DNA from: SAR202 cluster bacterium
GTDB lineage: Bacteria; Chloroflexota; Dehalococcoidia; Lucifugimonadales; UBA3495
Length of the DNA stretch: 64,000 nt
NCBI GenBank assembly: GCA_016872385.1
Contig: VGZV01000007.1
Location: 1 to 64,000 of the forward strand
Reading direction: 5' to 3'
The notes beneath the pieces are model-generated. The model was not told where the DNA came from and did not search any database. It saw only the letters and a program-made list of their open reading frames with translations. The position numbers were made by a program, and so were the translations under genes. This document shows, piece after piece, positions 41,422-50,896 of this stretch (position 1 is its first letter; every line of letters starts with the position of its first letter).

Positions 41422-41700
41422 ATGGCTCACAAGAAAGCTGGCGGCAGCACCCAGAACGGCCGCGACAGCGTCGCCAAGCGCCTCGGCGTTAAGCACTACG
41501 GTGGTGAGCGCGTGGTCTGCGGCAACATCATCGTCCGGCAGAAGGGCACCAAGTTCCATGCTGGGCGGAATGTTGGCCAAGGGCGCGACTACACTCTTTT
41601 CGCCATGACTGATGGCGAGGTCAAATTTGAATGGGCTCCTGGCGGACGCCGCCGGGTCAGCGTGTATCCAGTGGGCGCTGGTTCCCAAAAGCCAGCCTGA
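41422..41700 (+). CDS. rpmA: 50S ribosomal protein L27
   Basis: [52 protein letters not shown]. Confidence 0.98.
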   Translation: MAHKKAGGSTQNGRDSVAKRLGVKHYGGERVVCGNIIVRQKGTKFHAGRNVGQGRDYTLFAMTDGEVKFEWAPGGRRRVSVYPVGAGSQKPA

Positions 41701-41715
41701 AGCGACAGGTTAATT

Positions 41716-41916
41716 ATGAAGGCAGAGGGTCATCCCAAATTTTACGCTACTACAGTCACGTGTTCTTGCGGCAATATTTATCAGACCGGAGGCACCAAAC
41801 CTGCGCTCCGGGTGGAAATTTGCAGCAAGTGCCACCCCTTCTACACAGGCGAACAGCGCATAGTGGACACCCAGGGACGGGTGGAGCGCTTCCGCCGTCG
41901 CTACAACCTCAAGTAA
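41716..41916 (+). CDS. rpmE: 50S ribosomal protein L31 (zinc-binding form)
   Basis: [13 protein letters not shown]...[30 protein letters not shown]. Confidence 0.97.
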   Translation: MKAEGHPKFYATTVTCSCGNIYQTGGTKPALRVEICSKCHPFYTGEQRIVDTQGRVERFRRRYNLK

Positions 41917-41940
41917 TCCAGTCCTTTACCAATCGGGGGC

Positions 41941-42891
41941 GTGTCAGCCCTCGATTCGGTTTTTAGGGAGGCGGTGGTGGCCCAACCCCGCAAGTTCTTC
42001 TACGGCGGGCAGGCTGTTATTGAGGGGGTCCTCATCCGTGGCCAGCGTTCTTCCAGCCTGGCGGTCCGCCGTAAAGACGGGACTATATCTGTTCACCAGG
42101 AACCGCTGAGCGCCCTTTACTCAGGGCGGCTGAGAAACGTGCCGATGGTGCGCGGGGTTTTGACTCTGGTGGAAACCCTGGTTTTGGGAGCAAAAGCCCT
42201 GCACCGCTCCACTCAGATGGCCATGCACGACCATCCCTCAGTGCAGGGCCAGGAGATGTCCAGCACTGCCCTCGCTGCCACCATGACCCTGCCCATTGGG
42301 CTGGGCGTGGTGATCTTCTTTCTCCTGCCCCTATTGATTGCCCGTGCGCTGGACCCGCTGGTGTCCTCTCCCTTGGTCAGCAACTTGGTTGAAGGGCTGA
42401 TACGCCTTCTGCTGTTGTTGGGCTACATCTGGGGCATTGGCCGGGCCAAGGATATTCGCCGGGTATTTGCTTACCACGGGGCTGAGCACATGGTGGTGCA
42501 TACCCACGAAGCTGGTCTGCCCCTTACCGTGGCCAACGCCAGGCGGTTTGGCACGCCCCATCCCCGATGCGGCACGGCCTTTTTGCTGGCGGTGGTGCTG
42601 GTCTCAATAATTATCTTCGCGCTGCTGGGTAGGCCGCCCATCGAGTGGCGCATTCTTTCGCGGATACTGCTGCTTCCGGTAATTGCTGCCTTGAGCTACG
42701 AGATTATCCGGTTCAGCGGCGGGCACCCTGGAGCCTGGATGGGCCGCGTGTTGGCCTATCCTGGCTTGCTGATGCAGCAGTTAACCACCCGCAAGCCAGA
42801 GGATGACCAGATTGAGGTGGCCATACACGCCATGCAGGCTGCCTTGGCGGCGGACGCTGGGCGGGAATACCAGCCGGGCGCGCTAGCCTGA
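41941..42891 (+). CDS. DUF1385 family membrane protein
   Basis: YGGQAVIEGVLIRGQRSSSLAVRRKDG, YHGAEHMVVHTHEAGLPLTVANARRFGTPHPRCGTAFL; GTG start. Confidence 0.93.
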   Translation: MSALDSVFREAVVAQPRKFFYGGQAVIEGVLIRGQRSSSLAVRRKDGTISVHQEPLSALYSGRLRNVPMVRGVLTLVETLVLGAKALHRSTQMAMHDHPSVQGQEMSSTALAATMTLPIGLGVVIFFLLPLLIARALDPLVSSPLVSNLVEGLIRLLLLLGYIWGIGRAKDIRRVFAYHGAEHMVVHTHEAGLPLTVANARRFGTPHPRCGTAFLLAVVLVSIIIFALLGRPPIEWRILSRILLLPVIAALSYEIIRFSGGHPGAWMGRVLAYPGLLMQQLTTRKPEDDQIEVAIHAMQAALAADAGREYQPGALA

Positions 42892-42982
42892 GTACGCAGT
42901 TGGCGCTCTGTTCTCTGCAAGGGGCGAAAACCTCCCGATCCCCGCGCATCTAGCCTCTCGATCCCAGCAATGAGGTGATTCG

Positions 42983-43375
42983 ATGGATCCCGTCCACGCC
43001 CGGTGCAATTCCTGCGGCCAAGAACTGGCGTCAGTCGCTTCCCAGCCCCAGGAGACCGCGTTGCCTTTTGACGCCAAACGGGAGGAAGGTAACCGCCGCC
43101 TGCAAGAGTATGCCGAAACGTTGGAACGTTTGGCTGCGCAAATTGGGGCGCTAAATGCATCGGTCCAGGCGGGCGCCGCCGGCAGCCAGCAGATTCTGGA
43201 AGTGCTGGAGGAACTGCGAAAACGTCTCCTGACCAGGCATGGGTTATGCATTCAGCGGGACTGTATCTTGTGCCGCGCCCAGGAGCAGGCGATTAAAGAC
43301 CACGTGGTGCTTTACATTGACTGGAAGGTGCCGGGCACCGTGGAAAAGCTGGAGCAAGCCCGGCGCGGCCAGTGA
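42983..43375 (+). CDS. hypothetical protein, coiled coil flanked by Cys pairs
   Basis: N-terminal CNSCGQE, central Glu/Arg-rich helix, C-terminal CIQRDCILC. Confidence 0.6.
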   Translation: MDPVHARCNSCGQELASVASQPQETALPFDAKREEGNRRLQEYAETLERLAAQIGALNASVQAGAAGSQQILEVLEELRKRLLTRHGLCIQRDCILCRAQEQAIKDHVVLYIDWKVPGTVEKLEQARRGQ

Positions 43376-43418
43376 AGCAGCCTAAGCAGGCGTTTTGGCC
43401 CTGGGCAAGATGCCACAA

Positions 43419-43454
43419 ATGCAGGGGCGCACCATTCCGCGGGTGCGCCCCTGG
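43419..43454. repeat. intergenic hairpin GCAGGGGCGCACC...GGTGCGCCCCTG
   Basis: Inverted repeat visible; same family as 18997-19038. Confidence 0.65.
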
Positions 43455-43480
43455 TCTATCCCCTTGATGAGGTGGCCAGG

Positions 43481-43954
43481 CTAGTGGGGAATTGCCGCCC
43501 TGGCCTGAGCCAGCAGCTCCTCCGTGGTATTTTCCAAGTTGATGGGGTCGCCGTGGGGCTGCGGGACCGGGTAGCCGGTCTTGTAGTAGAGTTCGATGCG
43601 GTTGCCTTCGGGATCAAAGAAATACAGACCCAGGGCGTTGCCATGACTCACCGTGCGGTCAATCTTCATGCCCTCTTTCTTCAGGCGCAGGTAAAATTCC
43701 CGCAGGTCGTCCACGCTGGCAACCTTGAAGGAGATTTGCTGGATTACCTTGGCGTCGGCGGGCGCAGCCCGGCCCTTCATCAGTACGAATTCGTGGTGCT
43801 CGTACTCGGGGTCTGAGCTAAGAAAGGTCATTCCGCGGCCCTCCAGGTCTTCGTCGGCAATTTTCAGCCCCATCACCCTGGTGTAGAAGTCCCGCATTTT
43901 CATCAGGTCGTTGGCATACACGCCGACATGACCCAGGCCATCAATCTTGGGCAT
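43481..43954 (-). CDS. VOC-family (glyoxalase/extradiol dioxygenase-like) protein
   Basis: DGLGHVGVYANDLMKMRDFYTRVMGLKI...HGNALGLYFFDPEGNRIELYY. Confidence 0.9.
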   Translation of the reverse strand: MPKIDGLGHVGVYANDLMKMRDFYTRVMGLKIADEDLEGRGMTFLSSDPEYEHHEFVLMKGRAAPADAKVIQQISFKVASVDDLREFYLRLKKEGMKIDRTVSHGNALGLYFFDPEGNRIELYYKTGYPVPQPHGDPINLENTTEELLAQARAAIPH

Positions 43955-43995
43955 GACTACTGACCTCCCGAAAAAGTTGCAGCCATTATACCACC

Positions 43996-44637
43996 CTATG
44001 CGGTGGTCTTACGTTTTCTGATGTACTCTGGACTGACGATGCCCCCGGAAAGCACCAGCCGCATGGCCATCTGCACTGGCATCTCGGTGTCATACACCTC
44101 ATCCATCGGGAGGATTGCCACCCAGCCAGACTGGGGCGTAGGCGCGGTAGGTATATAGACAATGGCCAGCGTCTTGCCATCTTCATCCTTGGTGACGCTG
44201 GTGAGAAACCCTATGGTCCAGGCGCCAGGCCGGGGATACTCAATGAGCACCACGCGCTTGAATCCGGTGTCAGAGGTGCCGGAGAAGGACTCGATTAGCT
44301 GCTTGGCGGATGAATAGACCGTGTTGATGATGGGCACTCTTAGCAAGAGGCGCTGGCTCATGTGGATAATCATGCGGCCCAGGAAAAATGTGCTGAGGAG
44401 TCCGGCAGCATAGACTAGCAACAGTACGATTATCACTCCGAGGCCAGGAATGTGACGCCCAAGGAAGGCTTCGATGGCTGGCTGCAACAGACCGTCTATG
44501 GCGTCAAACAGGAACTTCAGCACCAGGTAGGTGATGCCCACAGGCACCAGCAACAGCAGCCCGGCGCCCAGAGTGCGGGTGAAATGGCCGGTGACCTTGC
44601 TCCGCAGGTAGTGGTGGCGACGGTGTGGTTCTGCCAT
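43996..44637 (-). CDS. DUF502 family membrane protein
   Basis: GLLLLVPVGITYLVLKFLFDAIDGLL...GLGVIIVLLLVYAAGLLSTFFLGR..RVPIINTVYSSAKQLIE. Confidence 0.92.
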   Translation of the reverse strand: MAEPHRRHHYLRSKVTGHFTRTLGAGLLLLVPVGITYLVLKFLFDAIDGLLQPAIEAFLGRHIPGLGVIIVLLLVYAAGLLSTFFLGRMIIHMSQRLLLRVPIINTVYSSAKQLIESFSGTSDTGFKRVVLIEYPRPGAWTIGFLTSVTKDEDGKTLAIVYIPTAPTPQSGWVAILPMDEVYDTEMPVQMAMRLVLSGGIVSPEYIRKRKTTA

Positions 44638-44640
44638 GGT

Positions 44641-46902
44641 TTAGGCGGGTTGGCTGCGCAGGGCCTGGAGGACCCGCTCAGCAGTGATGGGCAATTGGGT
44701 GACGCTTGCTCCCACCGCGTCCAGCACGGCGTTGGCGATGGCCGGGGCTACCGCGCTGATGGGCTGCTCGCCAATGGCCTTGCCGCCGTAGGGACTGGGC
44801 CCGCCGCTCTGGCTTTGCACCAGCACGGTGCGCAGAGGCGGAATGTCAGCAATGGTCGGCATCTTGTATTCGCCAAAGGTCAGGGTGGAGATTCGGCCAT
44901 CCTCATGCTTCAGCTCTTCTAAAAGCGCATAGCCAAGTCCCTGCATAACCCCGCCATCAATCTGTCCCTGGTGGGCTTGCGGGTTAAGCACCGTGCCCAC
45001 GTCCTGGGCAGTGGTAAAGTTCAGCACCTTTACCTGGCCGGTCTCCCGGTCCACCGCTACTTCCGCCACCTGGGCCGTAAAGCAGGTCAGGTCCTCGTCA
45101 CGCTCGGAGTCATAAGTGAAGTCCCCTTCCACCAGTCCGCCGGACCTGGCGGCCAGCGCGCCCAGGGACACGGCCTGATGCCCCGCAGCGGCGACCATGC
45201 TTTCCTTAAAAACAACCTGGCTTTCCGGCCAGCCGTACAAGTCGGCGGCCAGGGCTGCCAGTTTGGCGCGCACTGCCCGGGCGGCGCCGTACACCGCCTG
45301 CCCGCCCACGTGAGTCACCCGGCTGCCGCCTACTCCAGAGTCAAACCGGGCGTCGTCAGTGCTCCAGGGGACCAGGCTAACTTCGTTATAGGGCACGCCC
45401 AGCTCTTCGCTCACTACTTGCCGCAGCATGGTGTAGAAACCAGCTCCAGTGTCTTGCAAGGGCGTATACAACGTTACTTGACCCTGGCCATCCACCGAGA
45501 TCTTGGCCGTGGAGCTACCCGCACCCACGTGCCGTTCGCAGACGGCGATACCGCGGCCCACCTTCCAGTCGCCTCCGTCCGCCGCCAGGTCAGGCGGCGT
45601 CATCTTGGGAGCCTGGTAGCCGGCCTCCCGCACAGCGGCGTCCAGGGTGGGCTTGCCCATAAAGTTGCGCCAGTGGTGGCCCAGCGGCGACTCCTCCCCG
45701 TCCCTGACCAGGTTGTGCAGCCGGAACTGGTAGGGGTCCATGCCCAGCTCCCTGGCAATCAGGTCAATCTGGCACTCCGAAGCAAAGGTAGACTGGGGCG
45801 CCCCAGGGGCGCGCATGTTGCCGCAAGGCACCTTGTTGGTATAGACGAGGTAAGAGTCAATCTGGCTGTGCTCCATGCGGTACGGGCCAATGGCTCCAAT
45901 TCCGTAGGTAATGCCTTTCTGAGGGCGGAAAGCGCCGTAGGCCCCGCTGTCAAAAATCAGCCTGGCGTGCCGGGCGGTAATGGTTCCGTCCCGCTTGACG
46001 CCGGTCTTGAAGGTCATCACCGCAGGATGGCGCGGGTTGGCGGCCATCAGTTCCTCGATGTAGTTCATCACCATGCGCACCGGGCGGCCAGTGGCTTTGG
46101 ACAGCCAGTAGGCCACGTGGGAGTCCATGAAGGACCCCTTGCCGCCGAAGTCGCCGCCGATATTAATAGGGTTGATGCGGATGCGGTCCTGGGGCAAGCC
46201 AATTCCTTCGGAGAGTTGGCGGCGCAGCAGGAAGGGGGTCTTACAGTTAACCCACATTTGCAGCCGGCCTTGACCATCCACTTGGGCGATGACGGCGTGG
46301 GGTTCAATGTACCCCTGGTGCTGGTGGGGAGTGCGGAAGGTATGTTCAAAGATGTAGTCTGCCTGGGCGAACCCTTCCGCCACGTTGCCGATGCCCCAGG
46401 TGGCGCGGGCCATGGCATTGGGATGTTCCTGCGGATCATCGGCGCGCCCGGCATACTTCATAAAGTTGGGGTGCAGCACTGGGGCGTATGCCTCCAGGGC
46501 TTCCACCGGGTCGAACACCGCAGGCAGTTCCTCATAGTCCACTTCTATCAGGTTGAGGGCGTGCTGGGCAATGTCCAGGTCGTCGGCGGCCACCGCGGCC
46601 ACCTTCTGTCCCACAAACCGCACCACGTCTTTGGCCAGCATGGGAAAGTCCCGCAGCATGCGGCCCACCAGATTCTCAGGAATGTCCTGGCCGGTGAGCA
46701 CTGCCCGCACCCCCGGCAGACGGCGAGCGGCGGAGGCGTCTATGGACTTGATGCGGGCGTGGGGGTACGGGCTGCGCAAACACTTGCCCGCCAGCAGGCC
46801 GGGCAGGTTCAGGTCAGCCGTGTACAAGGCAGCGCCGGTGACTTTGTCCGGCCCCTCCGCCCGGCTTACGGGCTGGCCGATGGTCTGGTAGGAAGTGGTC
46901 AT
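44641..46902 (-). CDS. molybdopterin-binding (large) subunit, xanthine dehydrogenase family
   Basis: GQPVSRAEGPDKVTGAALYTADL, GGDFGGKGSFMDSHVAYWLSKATGRPV, MRAPGAPQSTFASECQIDLIAREL, GKAIGEQPISAVAPAIANAV. Confidence 0.94.
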   Translation of the reverse strand: MTTSYQTIGQPVSRAEGPDKVTGAALYTADLNLPGLLAGKCLRSPYPHARIKSIDASAARRLPGVRAVLTGQDIPENLVGRMLRDFPMLAKDVVRFVGQKVAAVAADDLDIAQHALNLIEVDYEELPAVFDPVEALEAYAPVLHPNFMKYAGRADDPQEHPNAMARATWGIGNVAEGFAQADYIFEHTFRTPHQHQGYIEPHAVIAQVDGQGRLQMWVNCKTPFLLRRQLSEGIGLPQDRIRINPINIGGDFGGKGSFMDSHVAYWLSKATGRPVRMVMNYIEELMAANPRHPAVMTFKTGVKRDGTITARHARLIFDSGAYGAFRPQKGITYGIGAIGPYRMEHSQIDSYLVYTNKVPCGNMRAPGAPQSTFASECQIDLIARELGMDPYQFRLHNLVRDGEESPLGHHWRNFMGKPTLDAAVREAGYQAPKMTPPDLAADGGDWKVGRGIAVCERHVGAGSSTAKISVDGQGQVTLYTPLQDTGAGFYTMLRQVVSEELGVPYNEVSLVPWSTDDARFDSGVGGSRVTHVGGQAVYGAARAVRAKLAALAADLYGWPESQVVFKESMVAAAGHQAVSLGALAARSGGLVEGDFTYDSERDEDLTCFTAQVAEVAVDRETGQVKVLNFTTAQDVGTVLNPQAHQGQIDGGVMQGLGYALLEELKHEDGRISTLTFGEYKMPTIADIPPLRTVLVQSQSGGPSPYGGKAIGEQPISAVAPAIANAVLDAVGASVTQLPITAERVLQALRSQPA

Positions 46903-47046
46903 GGCAGTTATCTCCTGGTAAGGATGGCGCGCTGGACTTTGCTCCAGAAGGGCGGCGGCAGGTTACGCTGAGAAAATATCCCTCAAAGGCAAAGCAAAAC
47001 CTGGAAATAGCTCTTCATCTTCCAGAGAGGTTTCTCCGGAGAAAAT

Positions 47047-47526
47047 TCAGGCAGTGCTGTCGGACCGGTAAACCACCACGGTGCGGGTGGCAGGATAAAC
47101 CACCCAGACCCGCTGAGCGCCGCTGCGCAGGTATTCCTGAACTTGCTCATCCAGTGCGCTGGCAGTGTCATTGGGTGAGACCACTTCTACCGCCAGGTCT
47201 GGCGGGCCTTGAAAGTAGCCGGAGAACCCCGGCTCTGGGACCCGCTCCGTGACGACGAAAGCTGCATCTGGGCCGCGAACGTTGTCTGGCTGTGACATTA
47301 GGCGGAATCCCGTTTCCACCACCACCCTGCCCAGGTCGTGCCGGCGCACGAAAAACCGCAACTCGCTGGAGATATTGGAGGCGACTCCGCCGTGGTTCCA
47401 GCCTGGTGGCGGCATTTCTACTACTTCTCCTTTCACAAGCTCAAAGTGCCCTTCTTTGCTGCTGTAAAGTTGGAAGAACTCTTCCGCCGTCAGGAGTTTT
47501 GTTTTCTGGGTTGTCATAACAAGCAC
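47047..47526 (-). CDS. Uma2 family (DUF820) restriction-like endonuclease domain protein
   Basis: LLTAEEFFQLYSSKEGHFELVKGEVVEMPPPGWNHG...PDLAVEVVSPNDTASALDEQVQEYLRSGAQRVWVVYP. Confidence 0.93.
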   Translation of the reverse strand: MLVMTTQKTKLLTAEEFFQLYSSKEGHFELVKGEVVEMPPPGWNHGGVASNISSELRFFVRRHDLGRVVVETGFRLMSQPDNVRGPDAAFVVTERVPEPGFSGYFQGPPDLAVEVVSPNDTASALDEQVQEYLRSGAQRVWVVYPATRTVVVYRSDSTA

Positions 47527-47638
47527 ACCTTGGCTGGGCTACGCTGCTGTGGAATGTGGCCTACATTATACTCCATTGCCAGGTTGCTATCCTGGGCGCA
47601 TAATAGGCCCAATTTGCGCACACCCACAGGAGGCAGCA

Positions 47639-48934
47639 ATGCGTGTTTTGCTCATTGCCACCAACCGCCACCATCGTTTGATGAGCCGCATGGACGCCCG
47701 GCCCTTGCCCATCGGCCTGGCCTACGTGGCTGGCTACCTGGACCCCCAGCGCCACCAGATCAAGTGCCTGGACCTGATGTTCTCGGAGGACTATCTGGGC
47801 GACGTGGAAGCGGCGGTGCGGGAATTCCAGCCCCAACTGGTGGGCATTTCCCTGCGCAACCTGAGCAACCACAGTTATCTGGATCCCCAGTGGGCCTTGC
47901 CCAGCACTAAAGAGGTTATTGACCGGGTGCGCAGCCTGGGCAACGCCACCATTGTCTGCGGCGGTCCAGCCTTTAGCCTGCTGCCCAGGGAATGCTTCAC
48001 CTACCTGGGGCCGGACCTGGGCATCGCCGGGGATGCTGGGGAGACCTTCGCCACTCTGGCCGACCGCCTGGAGGTGGGTGAGCCGTCGTATAAAGACCTG
48101 CCAGGGCTGGTGTACCGGGATGGGGGCGAGGTTGTGTTTAAAGGCGCACGTTGCGCCTCATCCTTTAGCAGGCCGCCCCGCTTTCAGGAGTTGGACTTGC
48201 CCAAGTATGCCAGCGCCGGCTTTGGCCTGGGCGTGCTGACCAAGCTGGGCAGCTTCAGCTATCCCAGTTCGGCTTCTGAGACCCAGCGGGAGTCCAGCGC
48301 CTGGCGGGTCATTCGTCCCATTCCTGAAGTAGTGGAGGAAGTGCGGGACTTGCGCCAGCGCTTGGGGCTGCGCAAGGTGTTCTTCATTGACAATGGCTTT
48401 AATGTGCCCTTGGCCCATGCCAAGGAGCTTTGCCGCGCTTTGATTGACGCCGACCTTGGCCTGCATTGGAACACGCCCCTGGCGCCCTACGGATGCGACG
48501 ATGAGCTGATTGGGCTGATGAAAGAAGCGGGCTGCGCCCTGACGCTGATGGGCGGCCTGCGAGGCGATGCCCACGACGGCAGCACTCTGGACGACCGGCT
48601 GGAGCCGGTGGCGGAGACTTGCCGCAAGTGTGAGACCGGCGACTTGCACTACACCATTTCCATGACCTTTGGCGAGCCAGGGGATAATCGGGAGACGGTG
48701 TCAAGGAAACTGTCTTTCCTGCGGGGCCTGAACCCGGCCATGGCTAATCTGCGCATTGGTGTGAGCATCCTGCCGGGCACCTCTGTGGCCAAGCAGGCGG
48801 TGGCCGAGGGCCTGGTGGCCGACGAGAGTGAGCTAATCAAGCCCACCTTCTACATCGCTCCAGCGGTGCGGGATTGGCTGGTGGACCACCTGATGGCGGA
48901 GGCGGCAGGCCACCCCCGCTGGAATTTGCTGTAG
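47639..48934 (+). CDS. B12-binding domain / radical SAM-like protein lacking the CxxxCxxC motif
   Basis: MRVLLIATNRHHRLMSRMDARPLPIGLAYVAGYL (B12-binding fold), VFFIDNGFNVPLAHAKELCRALI (radical SAM barrel) but TKLGSFSYPSSASETQ in place of the Fe-S motif. Confidence 0.8.
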   Translation: MRVLLIATNRHHRLMSRMDARPLPIGLAYVAGYLDPQRHQIKCLDLMFSEDYLGDVEAAVREFQPQLVGISLRNLSNHSYLDPQWALPSTKEVIDRVRSLGNATIVCGGPAFSLLPRECFTYLGPDLGIAGDAGETFATLADRLEVGEPSYKDLPGLVYRDGGEVVFKGARCASSFSRPPRFQELDLPKYASAGFGLGVLTKLGSFSYPSSASETQRESSAWRVIRPIPEVVEEVRDLRQRLGLRKVFFIDNGFNVPLAHAKELCRALIDADLGLHWNTPLAPYGCDDELIGLMKEAGCALTLMGGLRGDAHDGSTLDDRLEPVAETCRKCETGDLHYTISMTFGEPGDNRETVSRKLSFLRGLNPAMANLRIGVSILPGTSVAKQAVAEGLVADESELIKPTFYIAPAVRDWLVDHLMAEAAGHPRWNLL

Positions 48935-48955
48935 ACAGCAGATGAGACCCAAAAA

Positions 48956-48988
48956 TGTAGGGGCGGGTGTGAAACCCGCCCCTACGGC
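48956..48988. repeat. intergenic hairpin GTAGGGGCGGGT...ACCCGCCCCTAC
   Basis: Perfect inverted repeat. Confidence 0.75.
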
Positions 48989-49017
48989 TTGCCAATGTCT
49001 ATGAATATCCCTTCTCC

Positions 49018-49167
49018 CACAAGGGGGGCTTTGCCCGAAAATTGCCAAAGGACAGCTTGTCGTTCCGGCGGAAGCCGGAACCCAGATATAGCCGCAGCCC
49101 CGCGGAGGGCCTGGACACCGGCTTTCGCCGGTGTGACGACGATTTTTCGGGCAAAGCTCACAAGGGG
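49018..49167. mobile_element. MITE-like element (family GGCTTTGCCC) with 9-bp TSD CACAAGGGG
   Basis: CACAAGGGG 49018-49026 and 49159-49167 flank GGCTTTGCCCGAAAAT...ATTTTTCGGGCAAAGCT. Confidence 0.8.
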
Positions 49168-49206
49168 AGAGGAGAAAATACCCGCAAATGCTAATGTGGG
49201 CTAAAC

Positions 49207-49369
49207 TTAGAGCCTGTGTGAGAAATGCCGTCTACCCAGCCCGCTCATCCTGAGCTTGTCGAAGGATGAGTAGCTTTTAGCCCACTCATGGTTCGACAAG
49301 CCCCGACCTGGTCGGGATCCCGATACGTCGGGACTCACCACGAGCGGGAATTGTCACACACCCTCTTAG
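49207..49369. repeat. intergenic repeat (GTGTGA-end family), inverted near-copy of 39309-39468
   Basis: Reverse complement matches 39309-39468 with only scattered differences. Confidence 0.85.
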
Positions 49370-49381
49370 CGACGCTACCAG

Positions 49382-50896
49382 CTAGACTCCTGCCAGGTTC
49401 ACGGCCAGCTGGGCCAGGGTGCGGGCGGGTGCGCCGGTAGGCCCCTTCACCAGGTGGCCCTTGTCCCGCTCGGCGGTGGCGGTGCCCGCAATGTCCAGGT
49501 GCACCCAGGGCACGTCGCCGGCGAACTGGACCAGCAGCCAGGCGGCGGTAATAGAACCGGCCTGCCGCCCGCCGCTGTTCTTCATGTCCGCCACGTCGCT
49601 GCGAATTAGCTCTTTGTACTCTTCCAGCATGGGCAGCTGCCAGAACTGCTCGCCACTATTCCGCCCCGCTACTATTACCTGTTCCGCCAGGGCCTGGTTG
49701 TTGGACATCAGCCCGGTGCAGGCCTTGCCCAAGGTTGTTACCATCGCTCCGGTGAGGGTTGCCACGTCCACCAGCCGGGTCAGCCCCAAGCGCCGGGCGT
49801 AGCAAATAGCGTCGGCCAGCACCAGGCGGCCCTCGGCGTCGGTGTTCACCACCTCGATGGTCTTGCCGTTCATGGCCCGCACCACGTCGCCGGGGCGCTG
49901 GGCAGTGCCGCTGGGCATGTTTTCGGTGGCGGTAACCAGGCCGGTGACGTTAATTCTGGGCTGGAGTTTGGCGATAATCTGCATGGCGGCAATAACCGCG
50001 GCCCCGCCCGCCATATCTCCCTTCATGCGCTCCATGCCTTCCGGGGTCTTCAAGGACAGGCCGCCACTGTCAAAGGTGATGCCTTTGCCCAGGAGCCCCA
50101 GGTTGTTGCTGGGGTTGGCAGGGTCGCCGACATACTCCAGCACAATGAGTTTGGGCGGCTCCTGGCTGCCCTGGGCCACGCCCAGCAGCGCCCCCATGCC
50201 TAACTCTGCCATCTGGGGCCGGTCCAGCGCCCTGAACTCCAGGCCGCTGCCTTGGGCCACCCGCTCCGCCACCTGCGCCATTTCTGTGGGGGTCATCACG
50301 TTGGCTGGATGGTTCACCATGTCTCGCGCCAGGCAGGTGGCCTCAGCCATTACCTGGCCCACGCGCACTCCCGCCTCCAGGTCAGGAACCCTGGCAGCGT
50401 CGCGGTCCAGGGTGGTCAGTTCTTCCAACTCTCCCTCTGGTTCTCCATTTCCTGCATTGGAGAAGTGGTGGCGGAAGCGGTACAGGCCCAGGATGGCGCC
50501 TTCGGCAATGGCCTGGCCGGAAGCCTTTGCTCCCAGCCCGCCGATGCCCGCGCCGTGGGCAATGGTCACGGCCTGCTTGATGCCCCGGCGGCGAAGATAG
50601 CGGACTACGTCGCCGCAGACCTGGCGCACCACCTGGGCATCGAACTTTTCGGCAGGTCCCAGCCCGGCCACCACTACCCGGGCAGCGGGCATCTTGCCCA
50701 GGGTGTGTATCAGGGTGATTTCCCCCGCCTTGCCTTTAATCTCTCCGTCCCGGATGAGCTGGCTGATGGCCCCGCCCAGGGCGTGGTCCGCCGCCCCCGT
50801 GGCGCCGCCGGGCCGTGTTACTCCCTGGAACAGGTTCACCACCAGGGCTGGAGTCTGCGCCTGGGTGACGTCGCCGTGGCGGACGTTAATTTGCAT
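49382..50896 (-). CDS. pepA: leucyl aminopeptidase
   Basis: NNLGLLGKGITFDSGGLSLKTPEGMERMKGDMAGGAAV, NTDAEGRLVLADAICYA, TAAWLLVQF. Confidence 0.96.
   Translation of the reverse strand: MQINVRHGDVTQAQTPALVVNLFQGVTRPGGATGAADHALGGAISQLIRDGEIKGKAGEITLIHTLGKMPAARVVVAGLGPAEKFDAQVVRQVCGDVVRYLRRRGIKQAVTIAHGAGIGGLGAKASGQAIAEGAILGLYRFRHHFSNAGNGEPEGELEELTTLDRDAARVPDLEAGVRVGQVMAEATCLARDMVNHPANVMTPTEMAQVAERVAQGSGLEFRALDRPQMAELGMGALLGVAQGSQEPPKLIVLEYVGDPANPSNNLGLLGKGITFDSGGLSLKTPEGMERMKGDMAGGAAVIAAMQIIAKLQPRINVTGLVTATENMPSGTAQRPGDVVRAMNGKTIEVVNTDAEGRLVLADAICYARRLGLTRLVDVATLTGAMVTTLGKACTGLMSNNQALAEQVIVAGRNSGEQFWQLPMLEEYKELIRSDVADMKNSGGRQAGSITAAWLLVQFAGDVPWVHLDIAGTATAERDKGHLVKGPTGAPARTLAQLAVNLAGV

Noticed and set aside
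44971-46971. 666-aa plus-strand ORF
   Set aside because: Exact antisense shadow of the XDH large subunit, which has clear family motifs; GC-skewed codon usage explains the open frame.
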